A program made the translations under genes and the position numbers. A stretch of 64,000 nucleotides of DNA from CALBJU01 sp965247125 (GTDB taxonomy: Bacteria; Bacteroidota; Rhodothermia; Rhodothermales; UBA10348), in NCBI GenBank assembly GCA_965247125.1, contig CBDFGO010000002.1, positions 310,001 through 374,000 on the forward strand. Reading direction: 5' to 3'. Below the pieces are notes generated by a model that worked only from the letters and a program-made list of their open reading frames with translations, was not told the origin of the DNA and searched no databases. This document shows positions 35,938-44,618 of this stretch, piece after piece; position 1 is the first letter of the stretch, and each line of letters starts with the position of its first letter.

Positions 35938-37280
35938 GCGGCGTATCCTGATGATGATTACGTCATTGTCAATCCGAAGATTGGAGGATACACCGCCCAT
36001 GAAGACGAATAACGCACACGAGAACGAGAACTACAATAGCACAGAGGATGTGTTGACAGAAGTATTGCGAACAGGGGCCGCAAAGATGCTGGCCACAGCC
36101 GTTGAGGCCGAGGTTGAAGCTTTCTGCCAGCGCTACCAGTTCCTGCGCGACGAAGAGAATCGCCACCGCATCGTTCGCAATGGATATCTGCCAGAGAGGA
36201 AGATTTTGACTGGTATCGGGGAGGTCGCTGTAAAGATGCCCCGCATACGCGACCGTACGGGTCGGGGTGAGGATAGAATCGGTTTCCGCAGTTCGATACT
36301 ACCAGCCTACCTCCGCAAGAGCCGCTCGCTTGAGGCTCTCATTCCATGGTTGTACCTGAAGGGAGTTTCAACGGGCGGCTTTGAGGCAGCGCTCTCGGCC
36401 CTTGTTGGTCCTGATGCCCCAGGGCTGACCTCCTCGACGATTGCGCGCCTGAAGACGCTTTGGACAAGGGAGCACGAAGACTGGCAAAAGCGGAGCCTGA
36501 AGGAGAAGCACTACGTCTATTTCTGGGCCGACGGTATTCACGTAAACGTACGCATGGATAAACAGAAACTGTGTCTGCTGGTCGTGATCGGCGCTACGGC
36601 CGATGGAAGGAAGGAGCTTATAGCACTCGAGGACGGCTTTCGCGAGAGCAAGCAGTCGTGGCGAGAGTTGCTCCTGGAGCTGAGGCACCGCGGGCTGGAT
36701 CAAGGACCGAAGCTGGCTGTTGCCGATGGAGCCATGGGATTCTGGAGTGCTCTCGCAGAAGTTTATCCCGAGACGCGAGCCGCACGCTGTTGGGTGCACA
36801 AGACAGCAAATGTGCTCAACCGCCTGCCCAAGTCCGTTCAGAAGAAGGCAAAAGGTCACCTCACGCAGATCTATACAGCAGAAACAAAAAAGCAGGCAGA
36901 GAGCGCCCTTCTGTTTTTCATCAAAGCCTACCAGCAAAAGTATCCGAAAGCAGCAGAGATTCTGGTGAAAGACCGAGAAGAACTGCTCGCTTTTTATGAC
37001 TTTCCGGCAGAACACTGGATCCATCTTCGGAGCACAAATCCGATCGAATCTACGTTCGCGACCGTGCGCCTCAGGACCGCCAAAACGAGGGGATGTCTGA
37101 GCCGAGAAACAGCTCTTGCAATGGCCTTCCGTCTATGTAAAGAGGCTCAGAAGAAGTGGAGGAAACTGAATGCACCGCACCTATTGCAACTTGTAAAAAA
37201 AGGAATCAAATTCACCGACGGAATTACATCAGAACGACACGCTGCCTAAACCTTCCATACACAACTTTTGGGCATAGCTC
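35897..37280 (+). mobile_element. IS256-family insertion sequence, copy 1 (1384 bp)
   Basis: The element starts GAGTTAACCCCGAAAGTTGT and its other end, read inward, is GAGCTATGCCCAAAAGTTGT: imperfect terminal inverted repeats of about 27 bp. It is flanked by a perfect 9-bp target duplication ATCTGGGAG at 35888-35896 and 37281-37289. It carries one transposase gene and is the same length as the second copy at 60694-62077, with an identical encoded protein. Confidence 0.96.
35999..37249 (+). CDS. IS256-family (Mutator-like) transposase, copy 1
   Basis: 416 residues from ATG at 35999; the frame opens at 35951, but MKTNNAHENENYN fits the element better. DDE catalytic residues sit in YFWADGIHVN (first Asp), VADGAMGFWSALAEVYP (second Asp, followed by RCWVHKTANVLNRLP, the family signature with Cys-x-x-His) and NPIESTFATVRLRT (Glu). 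TRAARCWVHK and the C-terminal RLCKEAQKKWRKL are typical. Intact, likely active. Confidence 0.97.
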   Translation: MKTNNAHENENYNSTEDVLTEVLRTGAAKMLATAVEAEVEAFCQRYQFLRDEENRHRIVRNGYLPERKILTGIGEVAVKMPRIRDRTGRGEDRIGFRSSILPAYLRKSRSLEALIPWLYLKGVSTGGFEAALSALVGPDAPGLTSSTIARLKTLWTREHEDWQKRSLKEKHYVYFWADGIHVNVRMDKQKLCLLVVIGATADGRKELIALEDGFRESKQSWRELLLELRHRGLDQGPKLAVADGAMGFWSALAEVYPETRAARCWVHKTANVLNRLPKSVQKKAKGHLTQIYTAETKKQAESALLFFIKAYQQKYPKAAEILVKDREELLAFYDFPAEHWIHLRSTNPIESTFATVRLRTAKTRGCLSRETALAMAFRLCKEAQKKWRKLNAPHLLQLVKKGIKFTDGITSERHAA

Positions 37281-38080
37281 ATCTGGGAGTGGTCCCCACT
37301 GCAGTCGACTCTATTCGGATTTTGGACTTGAACATCAGAAACGAGTCGGCCTTTGGTCTTCGATTCGATTATGGGGTCATCGTCACCGTGGGGACCTTGC
37401 GAATCAATGCTGATGCTGAGGCCGTTCAGCTCTTCATAGTGGAAGCGGGAGAGAAAACGTCTACGTCGGGCGTTTTGCGGGTATTTACCCAGTCTTTCAA
37501 CCTGATTGGAGTAAGCGTTGATACGATGCTCGATGGCAGTGGGCTGCTGAGCGGACAAGTCTCCAGCGATCCCCAGTCATTGACGACCGAAACCAGAATT
37601 GATCTGACAGGAGCCGTCATCGTTCAGGATGGAGACATACTGTTGTTACTCACGATCGATTCCGACTACTCATTCGATCTGAGCGGGAATGAGGTGGAGC
37701 TCTCTATATCAGGTTCACTTCAGGCTTCGGGACCTTTCGTTGCCCGGGAAGAATCAGGCGTCGCAACTGTCACAATAGACGTGCAACAGGTCACCAGCAA
37801 TGAATCCGGCCAGTCTATTCCCGATCAAATATCGATGTCGATTTACCCAAACCCGTCTCGGCATTTCGTGCGAATCGAGTTCGACCTTCCTCGTCCGTCT
37901 TCGGGCCGTATCCTCGTCCATGATCTACTGGGTCGAGTGGTGTCTGAGAAGCGGATCCCGAATCGGGGATCCGGCCGCCAGAGTATTTCTCTCGACACAA
38001 ATTACCTTGCTCCCGGCACATATTTCGTCACGCTCGTCCTGGATGATGTACGAATATCCCGTCCGCTGTTCCGGATCTGA
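37268..38080 (+). pseudogene. C-terminal part of the IS-cut T9SS-secreted protein
   Basis: Native sequence resumes at 37290 (after the duplicated target at 37281-37289). A beta-domain (IRILDLNIRNESAFGLRFDY through LFIVEAGE, DGDILLLLTIDSDYSFDLSG) is followed by a type IX secretion C-terminal sorting domain: ISMSIYPNPSRHFVRIEFDL, GRILVHDLLGRVVSEKRI, LAPGTYFVTLVLDDVRISR. This fragment has no signal peptide and cannot be secreted on its own. With the N-terminal part the intact protein would be about 407 residues. Confidence 0.9.
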
Positions 38081-38173
38081 TTTGCTGACGGTTTTTGGGT
38101 CGCATTGGGCCTCGTTATCCCGTACTTTTTGAATTCCCACTTTTTTTGATCCACAGAACTACTTTTCGGCATT

Positions 38174-40546
38174 ATGAGACGATTTATACTATTTCTCGCC
38201 GTCGCTGCTCTACTGAGCGTGACCTCCCAGGCGGCTCTCGCACAGGGATTTGGCGGCGCAGTGGCTGTTTCTGGCGAAGACATCATCGTCGGCGAAACCG
38301 GCAACGGATCCTTTCCTGGAAGCATCTACGTGTTCAATCGCACCGACGATGGATCATGGGCGGAATCCTATCAGATGGAAGCTCCTGGCGGAGCTGAAGC
38401 TGGTGATGGATACGGCCGCGCACTTTCCTCAAATGGATGGCAGATGATTGTCGGCGCTCCGCTAACAAACAGTGCCTACGTATACACCCGTCAGGATGAC
38501 GGGAGCTGGGATGGAGGGACGGCGCTGATGGCTTCAGATGTATCGGGAGACGATCGATTCGGAGGCACAGTCGCTCTTGGTCACGGATTCGCTGTCGTAT
38601 CCACTACTGCTCACAACGACGCTGCCGGCGCCGTATACGTGTATCGGTACTCAGACGGTGGATGGATGCAGGAAACGAAGCTGTCTCCGCCGGATTCTTC
38701 CGCTGGTGCACTCTTTGGCTTGGCAGTCGCAACGGGCGAAGATCTTATTCTCGTAGGCGCTCCAGCGCGTGCGGGTCGTTTCGGTCGCCGTGGACAGGAA
38801 TTCACTGAAGTCGGCTCGGTATACGCCTACCGGTACACCGATGGCGCCTGGGTTTCTGCTGGTCAGCTTGGACCGCAGGGAGTCTCCGAAGGAGGTGGTT
38901 TTGGATCATCCATAGCCGTTAATGAAGGCAGGGCAGCAGTTGGCGCTCCGTTTGATGCTCAGGGGAGCGGCACGGTGTCGCTATTCAATTGGGATGAAGA
39001 GTCAGCCGCGTATGCTGGCTCAGGAATGCTCGCACCATTCGTTTCCGCTCGTGGAACTCAATTTGGAGCGTTCGTCTCGGTCAATGATTACGGAGTCTTC
39101 GTGGGAGCCCCTGGAGACAGCCGTGGAAGGGGCGTAACCTACTGGTTTGGTCGTGATGAGGATGGTGGATTCTCGAGCGCGGAAAGATCTAGGGCAGAAA
39201 GCGTTTCTGGACGCGCCTCCTACGGCGCGACGCTGGCTGGAGACAACGGGGTCGCCGTCATTGGTGCGACGGGCCTCGATTCGCGTGCCGGTGGTGCTGT
39301 CGTGTGGGAAATGTCCGAAGAAGGCGAGTGGATGGAGAAAAACTTGATCGTCAACCAGCCAAAGGGATTTGCGGCTATTTCAGGTGACGAAGTCAAGTGC
39401 GAAGACAATGCGGCGGCTGATTTCGAGTGCAGTAATGTCGACATCGTAGCCTTCGTACCGCTTTCAGAAATGGGCGGATCACGTGGGTCCATGACGAATG
39501 ACATCTGGGGATGGAGTGATCCCGATACGAATCGCGAGTACGCTTTGGTTGGCCGCAGCGACGGAACTTCGTTCGTCGACGTAACCAATCCCGGTATGCC
39601 AACCTATCTCGGCAATCTCCCGATGACAGATGGTTCCAATGCCGCTGCATGGCGTGACATGAAAGTTTACAAGAATCATGTGTATATCGTTGCCGATGGC
39701 GCAGGCCCTCACGGCATGCAGGTCTTCGATCTGACGCGCCTTCGTGATATGGATGGCAGCGATCCTGGGATCCTGGAAGCCGACGTGCTTTACGACAACA
39801 TTGCTTCCGCGCACAACATCGTGATCAACGAAGAAACCGGATTCGCTTATTCGGTGGGCTCGAGCTCCGGGGGTGAGACGTGCGGCGGCGGACTCCACAT
39901 GATCGACATTCGTGATCCGAAAAATCCAACCTTCGCGGGCTGTTTCGCGGATCCATCGACGGGTCGACGCGGGACGGGATACTCGCATGATGCACAGTGT
40001 GTGACCTATGCCGGACCCGATACCGAGCACGCTGGCAAAGAAATCTGTGTCGGTTCGAACGAAACCGCTCTTTCCATTGCCGACGTGTCGGACAAAGACA
40101 ACCCGGAAGCTATTTCGATGGTCGTCTACCCGAACGTTGCCTATGCGCATCAGGGATGGCTCTCTGAAGATCACGAGTTCTTCTACATGAACGACGAAGG
40201 CGATGAGCCCCAGGGTCTTGTAGACGGAACGCGCACCCTCGTATGGGATGTTCGTGATCTGGACGAGCCGGTTTTGGTTCACGAGTACATTGCTGAGACC
40301 ACGACGACTGACCACAACCTGTACATCAAGGATAACCTGATGTATCAGTCCAATTACGGCAGTGGTCTTAGAATCCTCGACATCACCGATCGTGCAAATC
40401 CGGTCGAAGTTGGTTTCCTGGATACCACACCCTTCGGTGGCGGCGGCTCTTGGAGCAACTATCCGTACTTCAACAGTGGAGTGATCGCCGTGACGTCGAT
40501 GGGAGAAGGACTTTTCCTGGTACGTAAACAGGATCAGGGCCTCTAG
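38174..40546 (+). CDS. Secreted FG-GAP / choice-of-anchor-B protein
   Basis: 790 residues with a signal peptide (LFLAVAALLSVTSQAALAQ). Residues about 25-400 are seven or so FG-GAP-like blades with repeated DGSWAESYQM, GDGYGRALSSNGWQMIVGAP and SVNDYGVFVGAPGD motifs, i.e. a calcium-binding beta-propeller. The second half (NDIWGWSDPDTNREYALVGR, DVTNPGMPTYLGNL, SAHNIVINEETGFAYSVGS, YSHDAQCVTYAGPD, YAHQGWLSEDHEFFYMNDEG) is the choice-of-anchor-B LVIVD-repeat propeller with its conserved His/Asp residues. Function unknown; cell-surface or secreted. No obvious sorting domain at the end. Confidence 0.9.
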   Translation: MRRFILFLAVAALLSVTSQAALAQGFGGAVAVSGEDIIVGETGNGSFPGSIYVFNRTDDGSWAESYQMEAPGGAEAGDGYGRALSSNGWQMIVGAPLTNSAYVYTRQDDGSWDGGTALMASDVSGDDRFGGTVALGHGFAVVSTTAHNDAAGAVYVYRYSDGGWMQETKLSPPDSSAGALFGLAVATGEDLILVGAPARAGRFGRRGQEFTEVGSVYAYRYTDGAWVSAGQLGPQGVSEGGGFGSSIAVNEGRAAVGAPFDAQGSGTVSLFNWDEESAAYAGSGMLAPFVSARGTQFGAFVSVNDYGVFVGAPGDSRGRGVTYWFGRDEDGGFSSAERSRAESVSGRASYGATLAGDNGVAVIGATGLDSRAGGAVVWEMSEEGEWMEKNLIVNQPKGFAAISGDEVKCEDNAAADFECSNVDIVAFVPLSEMGGSRGSMTNDIWGWSDPDTNREYALVGRSDGTSFVDVTNPGMPTYLGNLPMTDGSNAAAWRDMKVYKNHVYIVADGAGPHGMQVFDLTRLRDMDGSDPGILEADVLYDNIASAHNIVINEETGFAYSVGSSSGGETCGGGLHMIDIRDPKNPTFAGCFADPSTGRRGTGYSHDAQCVTYAGPDTEHAGKEICVGSNETALSIADVSDKDNPEAISMVVYPNVAYAHQGWLSEDHEFFYMNDEGDEPQGLVDGTRTLVWDVRDLDEPVLVHEYIAETTTTDHNLYIKDNLMYQSNYGSGLRILDITDRANPVEVGFLDTTPFGGGGSWSNYPYFNSGVIAVTSMGEGLFLVRKQDQGL

Positions 40547-40580
40547 ACCGCTCTGTTTCACCGGAAATGATTGTCTTATC

Positions 40581-40620
40581 AAGAGTGGGGCGCGCATGGC
40601 GCGCCCCACTCTCTTATTTT
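40581..40620 (+). terminator. Rho-independent terminator between convergent genes
   Basis: A perfect stem AAGAGTGGGGCGCGC/GCGCGCCCCACTCTT with loop ATG, followed by ATTTTT. It directly abuts the stop of the minus-strand gene and probably ends both transcripts. Confidence 0.9.
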
Positions 40621-41609
40621 TGGCCTATGACCATCGAAATCAGGTCAAAGGCGCTCTCGAAGTAGTCGCCTCGCCAGTCCGGGCTGTATCGATCCAGCAA
40701 CGTTCCCAGCGAAGCTCCCAGGGGATAAAAAACCACACGCTTGACCGTCACAGGATTCATCGAGGCCATTTCCTTCGATCGTGTCTCCTCAAGTTCGTCC
40801 AGCGCGTCGGCGTACGAGATTACATCCTCCAGACCTACGAATGCCTCGGTAGCGCTGTAACCGCTGCTTGCCATTTCGGCCACCACTTCTTCGGTATATC
40901 GGGATATTCCTTCCTGCCACAGTTGAAATGACAAATAGCGGAAGTCTTTTTCAGATACTTTCGACTGCAGGTCTTCAAGGGCGCCCGCCAAGTCTCGCAA
41001 GGTTGTGGTGTCGTCGTGGGATTTCAGCGCCATCAGAGCTTCATCGCGAACTCGATGCAGAGCCTCAACCACTTCGTCCTCTTCGTAGGGGAAGGGGTAA
41101 TTGAGCATCCACATTCCAGTCTGATCGCCCCCCGAGAGATCGAGTGCGTCGACACCCGAATAGTAGTCGGGCCATGCGTTCTGATATTGATGAAAGTGCT
41201 CGTGTAAGAGTGTCAACACCCACATCGTTGAGCTCTTGCCAGTCATTTCTGCCTGGCCGACAACAATCGTGGAAATGTCTGCAACGGCAGGAAACGTCGC
41301 GAGCAACCGGGGCGAGTAGGTCCCCGAGGGTCTCGAAAAGACCTCCATGCCCAGTATCTCATCGGTGCCCTCTAAGTGAAAATCATCTGTCGGATAGGGA
41401 TGATTGATCAGAAAGTCTTTCTCGGGGGTGATGAGCAGAATAGCGAACGGAGCAGCCTCCCCGCCTTCCCAGACCTCGTCGCCCACGTATTCGGCGAGCG
41501 AGAATGCCTCTGAAATTCGGATAGCCTCTGCAGGAGCCAGACTGGAGGATTGGGCATCAGTAAACTTGACGCTGCAGACGAACAGCAAGAGAGCAACTAG
41601 GTATGGCAT
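40614..41609 (-). CDS. Secreted HExxH protein, possible metallopeptidase
   Basis: 331 residues with signal peptide (LVALLLFVCSVKFTDAQ). LTLLHEHFHQYQN at residues 133-145 contains H136-E137-x-x-H140, a zinc-binding pattern within a helix, preceded by MTGKSSTMW. A third ligand is not obvious; Glu or His in QLWQEGISRYTEEVVAEM (about 230) would suit. I do not recognise the family. The gene is the last on its strand and overlaps the small frame upstream by 13 bp. Confidence 0.75.
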   Translation of the reverse strand: MPYLVALLLFVCSVKFTDAQSSSLAPAEAIRISEAFSLAEYVGDEVWEGGEAAPFAILLITPEKDFLINHPYPTDDFHLEGTDEILGMEVFSRPSGTYSPRLLATFPAVADISTIVVGQAEMTGKSSTMWVLTLLHEHFHQYQNAWPDYYSGVDALDLSGGDQTGMWMLNYPFPYEEDEVVEALHRVRDEALMALKSHDDTTTLRDLAGALEDLQSKVSEKDFRYLSFQLWQEGISRYTEEVVAEMASSGYSATEAFVGLEDVISYADALDELEETRSKEMASMNPVTVKRVVFYPLGASLGTLLDRYSPDWRGDYFESAFDLISMVIGQK

Positions 41610-41896
41610 GGGTGATCATGTGGACTAAAACCCTCTAACTCCGAAGGGCACTCAATATTGCCCTGAAGCAGAGGCAAATGATCGACAGAGAACGAAAGAT
41701 CAGGGGCCAGATACATCGAGCGCGTAAAACTTCGTACCGCGAGATATGCGGTATCGTCGGAATTCTCTCGCGTTTGTGGTGGGAGCACAATCAGAACGTT
41801 GATGATCGATAATTCTGGAGTTGTATATGCCTTTTCGTCTGCGTATCTAAAATGCACGCGATTCTCACCGAGATCCCTGACATCTGTGGGTGACAC
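41597..41896 (-). CDS. Short hypothetical frame upstream of the HExxH gene
   Basis: 99 residues, no signal or domain recognised; composition (TTPELSIINVLIVLPPQTRE, YLAPDLSFSVDHLPLLQG) is protein-like, overlapping the HExxH gene by 13 bp as coupled genes do. It lies divergently upstream of the leucine-rich-repeat gene with 58 bp between them, which leaves little room for two promoters. It may be a remnant of a longer gene, or chance. Confidence 0.3.
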   Translation of the reverse strand: MSPTDVRDLGENRVHFRYADEKAYTTPELSIINVLIVLPPQTRENSDDTAYLAVRSFTRSMYLAPDLSFSVDHLPLLQGNIECPSELEGFSPHDHPCHT

Positions 41897-41954
41897 CTGA
41901 TTCTCGCAGGTGCGCCCGTGATGCCTTTCGCGAAATTACACAAGGAGGCACGCA

Positions 41955-44476
41955 GTGAATGCCCCTCGACACATCCGAACATGGTCGCTGATGGTTGCGA
42001 TCTTGTTTTTCCTTTCGGCCCCTATTAGAGCCGAGGCTCAGGTCGCAGAGCAAGATTCCTTGGCCCTCGTCGCACTGTACAATTCAACCTCTGGTGACGG
42101 CTGGATAAACAATACAAATTGGTTAACTGGGCCGGTGTCCACCTGGTCTCGCATCACCGTTGATGGGAATCGCGTCTCCGAGGTGAATTTGCAATTCAAC
42201 CTATTGTTGGGTCCCATCCCTCCGGAAATTGGCGATCTCACTAATCTCACAAAATTAAACTTGTCCATGAATGGAGTGTCGGGTTCCATTCCTCCGGAGC
42301 TGGGCAATCTCTCCAATCTCTCTAGTCTGACAATAACCTTCAGTGATTTATCTGGATCGATTCCACCAGAACTGGGCAATCTCACGAATCTAGAGACCCT
42401 GTCGCTTAGCATCAGTCAATTATCTGGATCGATCCCCGTGGAACTGGGCAATCTCACCAATCTGACAGGTCTCCTCCTTTTTGACGGTCAATTGTCCGGC
42501 TCGATCCCCGTGGAATTGGCAAATCTCACCAACCTCACGAGCCTGAATCTCAGTTCCAATCAGTTGACGGGAAGTATTCCGACAGAATTGGCAAATCTTG
42601 CTGGCCTAACCGAACTTCATCTCTATGAAAATCAACTGACGGGTGCAATTCCGTCAGAATTGGAGAATCTCACAGAATTAACCGAAATTAAGCTCTATCA
42701 AAATCAACTGACAGGAGCAATTCCGTCAGAATTGGGTAATCTTGCGAGCCTCACATCACTGGAGCTTTACTCCAATGCACTGACGGGAACGATTCCGCCA
42801 GAACTGGGCAATCTTTCTGGCCTCGTATCCCTGGTCTTAAACGGTAATCAACTCACGGGAATTGTACCTCCGGAACTCGGAAATCTGACCAGTCTCGCCT
42901 TCTTACGGTTGGACGACAATGCGTTTACAGACCTACCCGATTTGAGTGGGTTGAGCAACCTAGTTTTGTTTGAGGTTCAGGATAATCAGTTCACGTTTGA
43001 AGATCTGGAACCCAACGTTGGAGTTACTGGATTCGTCTACGAACCCCAATCGATGTTTGGTGCGGAATCCACGATTTCCGTTCTGGAAGATGGAGACACA
43101 ACTCTGAGTTTCAGCGTTGGAGGCTCTGCCAATGTGTATCAATGGTCCAAAAAAGGAGCGCCCATTGCTGGAGCCACTTCGGAGCAGTACAGCATCTTGA
43201 GCGCGATTCCAGGTGATGCCGGAAGCTATAATCTTGAGGTCACCAATACGATCGTTTCGGATCTTGTCCTTCTGAGCCAACCCATTATTGTCGCGATCAA
43301 TTCCGATCTTCAGGCTCTTGAATCACTCTATAATTCGACGGATGGCGTCAATTGGACAGACAATACCAATTGGCTCTCACAAGAGCCGTTGGAAACCTGG
43401 TTTGGCGTCACGATTTCTGCTGGACGCGTTACCAGAGTTGATTTGAGTAACAACAATCTGATTGGTTCTCTCACCCCGGAACTGGGAAATCTCACCAACC
43501 TCACCCTGTTGGAACTTGAACAGAATCAATTGACGGGCGCGATACCTGCAGAACTGGGCAGTCTCACAAGCCTTAGATTTCTTCATCTTCGTCAAAATCA
43601 ATTGACGGGAGCGATTCCTGCGCAACTGGGTACTCTTACGAGCCTCTTCCGACTGTCTCTCTACGACAATCAATTGACGGGCTCTATTCCTCCGGAACTG
43701 GGAAATCTCGGAAGTCTCAGTCAGCTGAACCTTTATAGAAACAACCTGACGGGAACGATTCCCGCGGAACTGGGAATCTCTTAAGCCTCACAACTTTACT
43801 CGTTTTCTCGAATCAGCTTACGGGGTCGATCCCAGCAGAACTGGGAGATCTCGCAAATCTCACCCACCTGTATCTTGATTCCAATCAATTGACGGGGCCT
43901 ATTCCTGCGGAACTTGGTAATCTCACAAATCTCGCTCACTTATTTCTTTACTCGAATCAGCTAACCGGGACGGTTCCAGCGGAGTTGGGCAATCTCACAA
44001 ATCTCACCCAGCTTCGCATCGGATCTAATCTACTGACGGGCACTCTCCCGCAAAGCCTGGTCAACCTCTCCATGCTCACTGGTTTTCACTTTCAGGGGAC
44101 AAGCCTTTGCGAGTCGGCCGATCCCGCCTTTCAAGCCTGGATCCAGGGACTCACAGATTTACAAAGCAGCGGCTGCATCGATGTTGCAACCGAAGAGGCG
44201 GCGGAGCTCCCGTACGATTTCGCGCTAAACGCAGCATTCCCCAACCCCTTTAACCCCTCTACCCGAATACACTATGCGCTGCCCTACAAGGTTGCTGTTC
44301 GGCTAGCGGTTTACGACGTCCGGGGATTGCTCGTCTCAACACTCGTCGACGCGCAACAGGCAGCGGGTCATCATGAAGTCTCCTTCGAAGCGAGCCGGCT
44401 ACCCGGTGGAGTCTATTTCTATAGACTTGAAGCTGGTTTATTCCAGCAAGTTCGCACGATGGTCCTGCTCAAATAA
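41955..44476 (+). pseudogene. Secreted leucine-rich-repeat protein with T9SS domain, frameshifted
   Basis: GTG start with AAGGAGG 8-14 nt upstream and a signal peptide (LMVAILFFLSAPIRAEAQ). First repeat block: about ten 24-residue plant-type LRRs (LTGSIPxELxNLxxLTxLxL). An Ig-like segment follows (ISVLEDGDTTLSFSVGG ... VYQWSKKGAPIAG), then a second LRR block. The frame stops at 43784 after AELGIS; adding one A to GGAATCTC at about 43774 restores AELGNLLSLTTLLVFSNQLT and continues to LFQQVRTMVLLK at 44476 with a sorting domain (NAAFPNPFNPSTRIHYALP). Likely a surface adhesin-like protein. The gap may be a sequencing slip or genuine phase variation. Confidence 0.88.
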
Positions 44477-44618
44477 ACGATCGTTTCGAACCGGGAAGTT
44501 CGTCATCCAGAACCCGAACTTAGCTTCAGCAGAAATCGTGGCGCCGTTACGTCCCAATTTTTGCGCAAGAACCAGGATCGATTCTGGGGTTTAATATTTT
44601 AAGCTAAGTTTGGACAAT

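Noticed and set aside
36368..37024. 218-codon frame antisense to the transposase (also 60950-61606)
   Set aside because: Present in both IS copies only because they are identical; Cys/Leu-rich shadow without motifs.
42038..42412. Antisense frame within the LRR gene
   Set aside because: A shadow of the 72-bp repeats in the opposite strand; such frames recur with the repeat.
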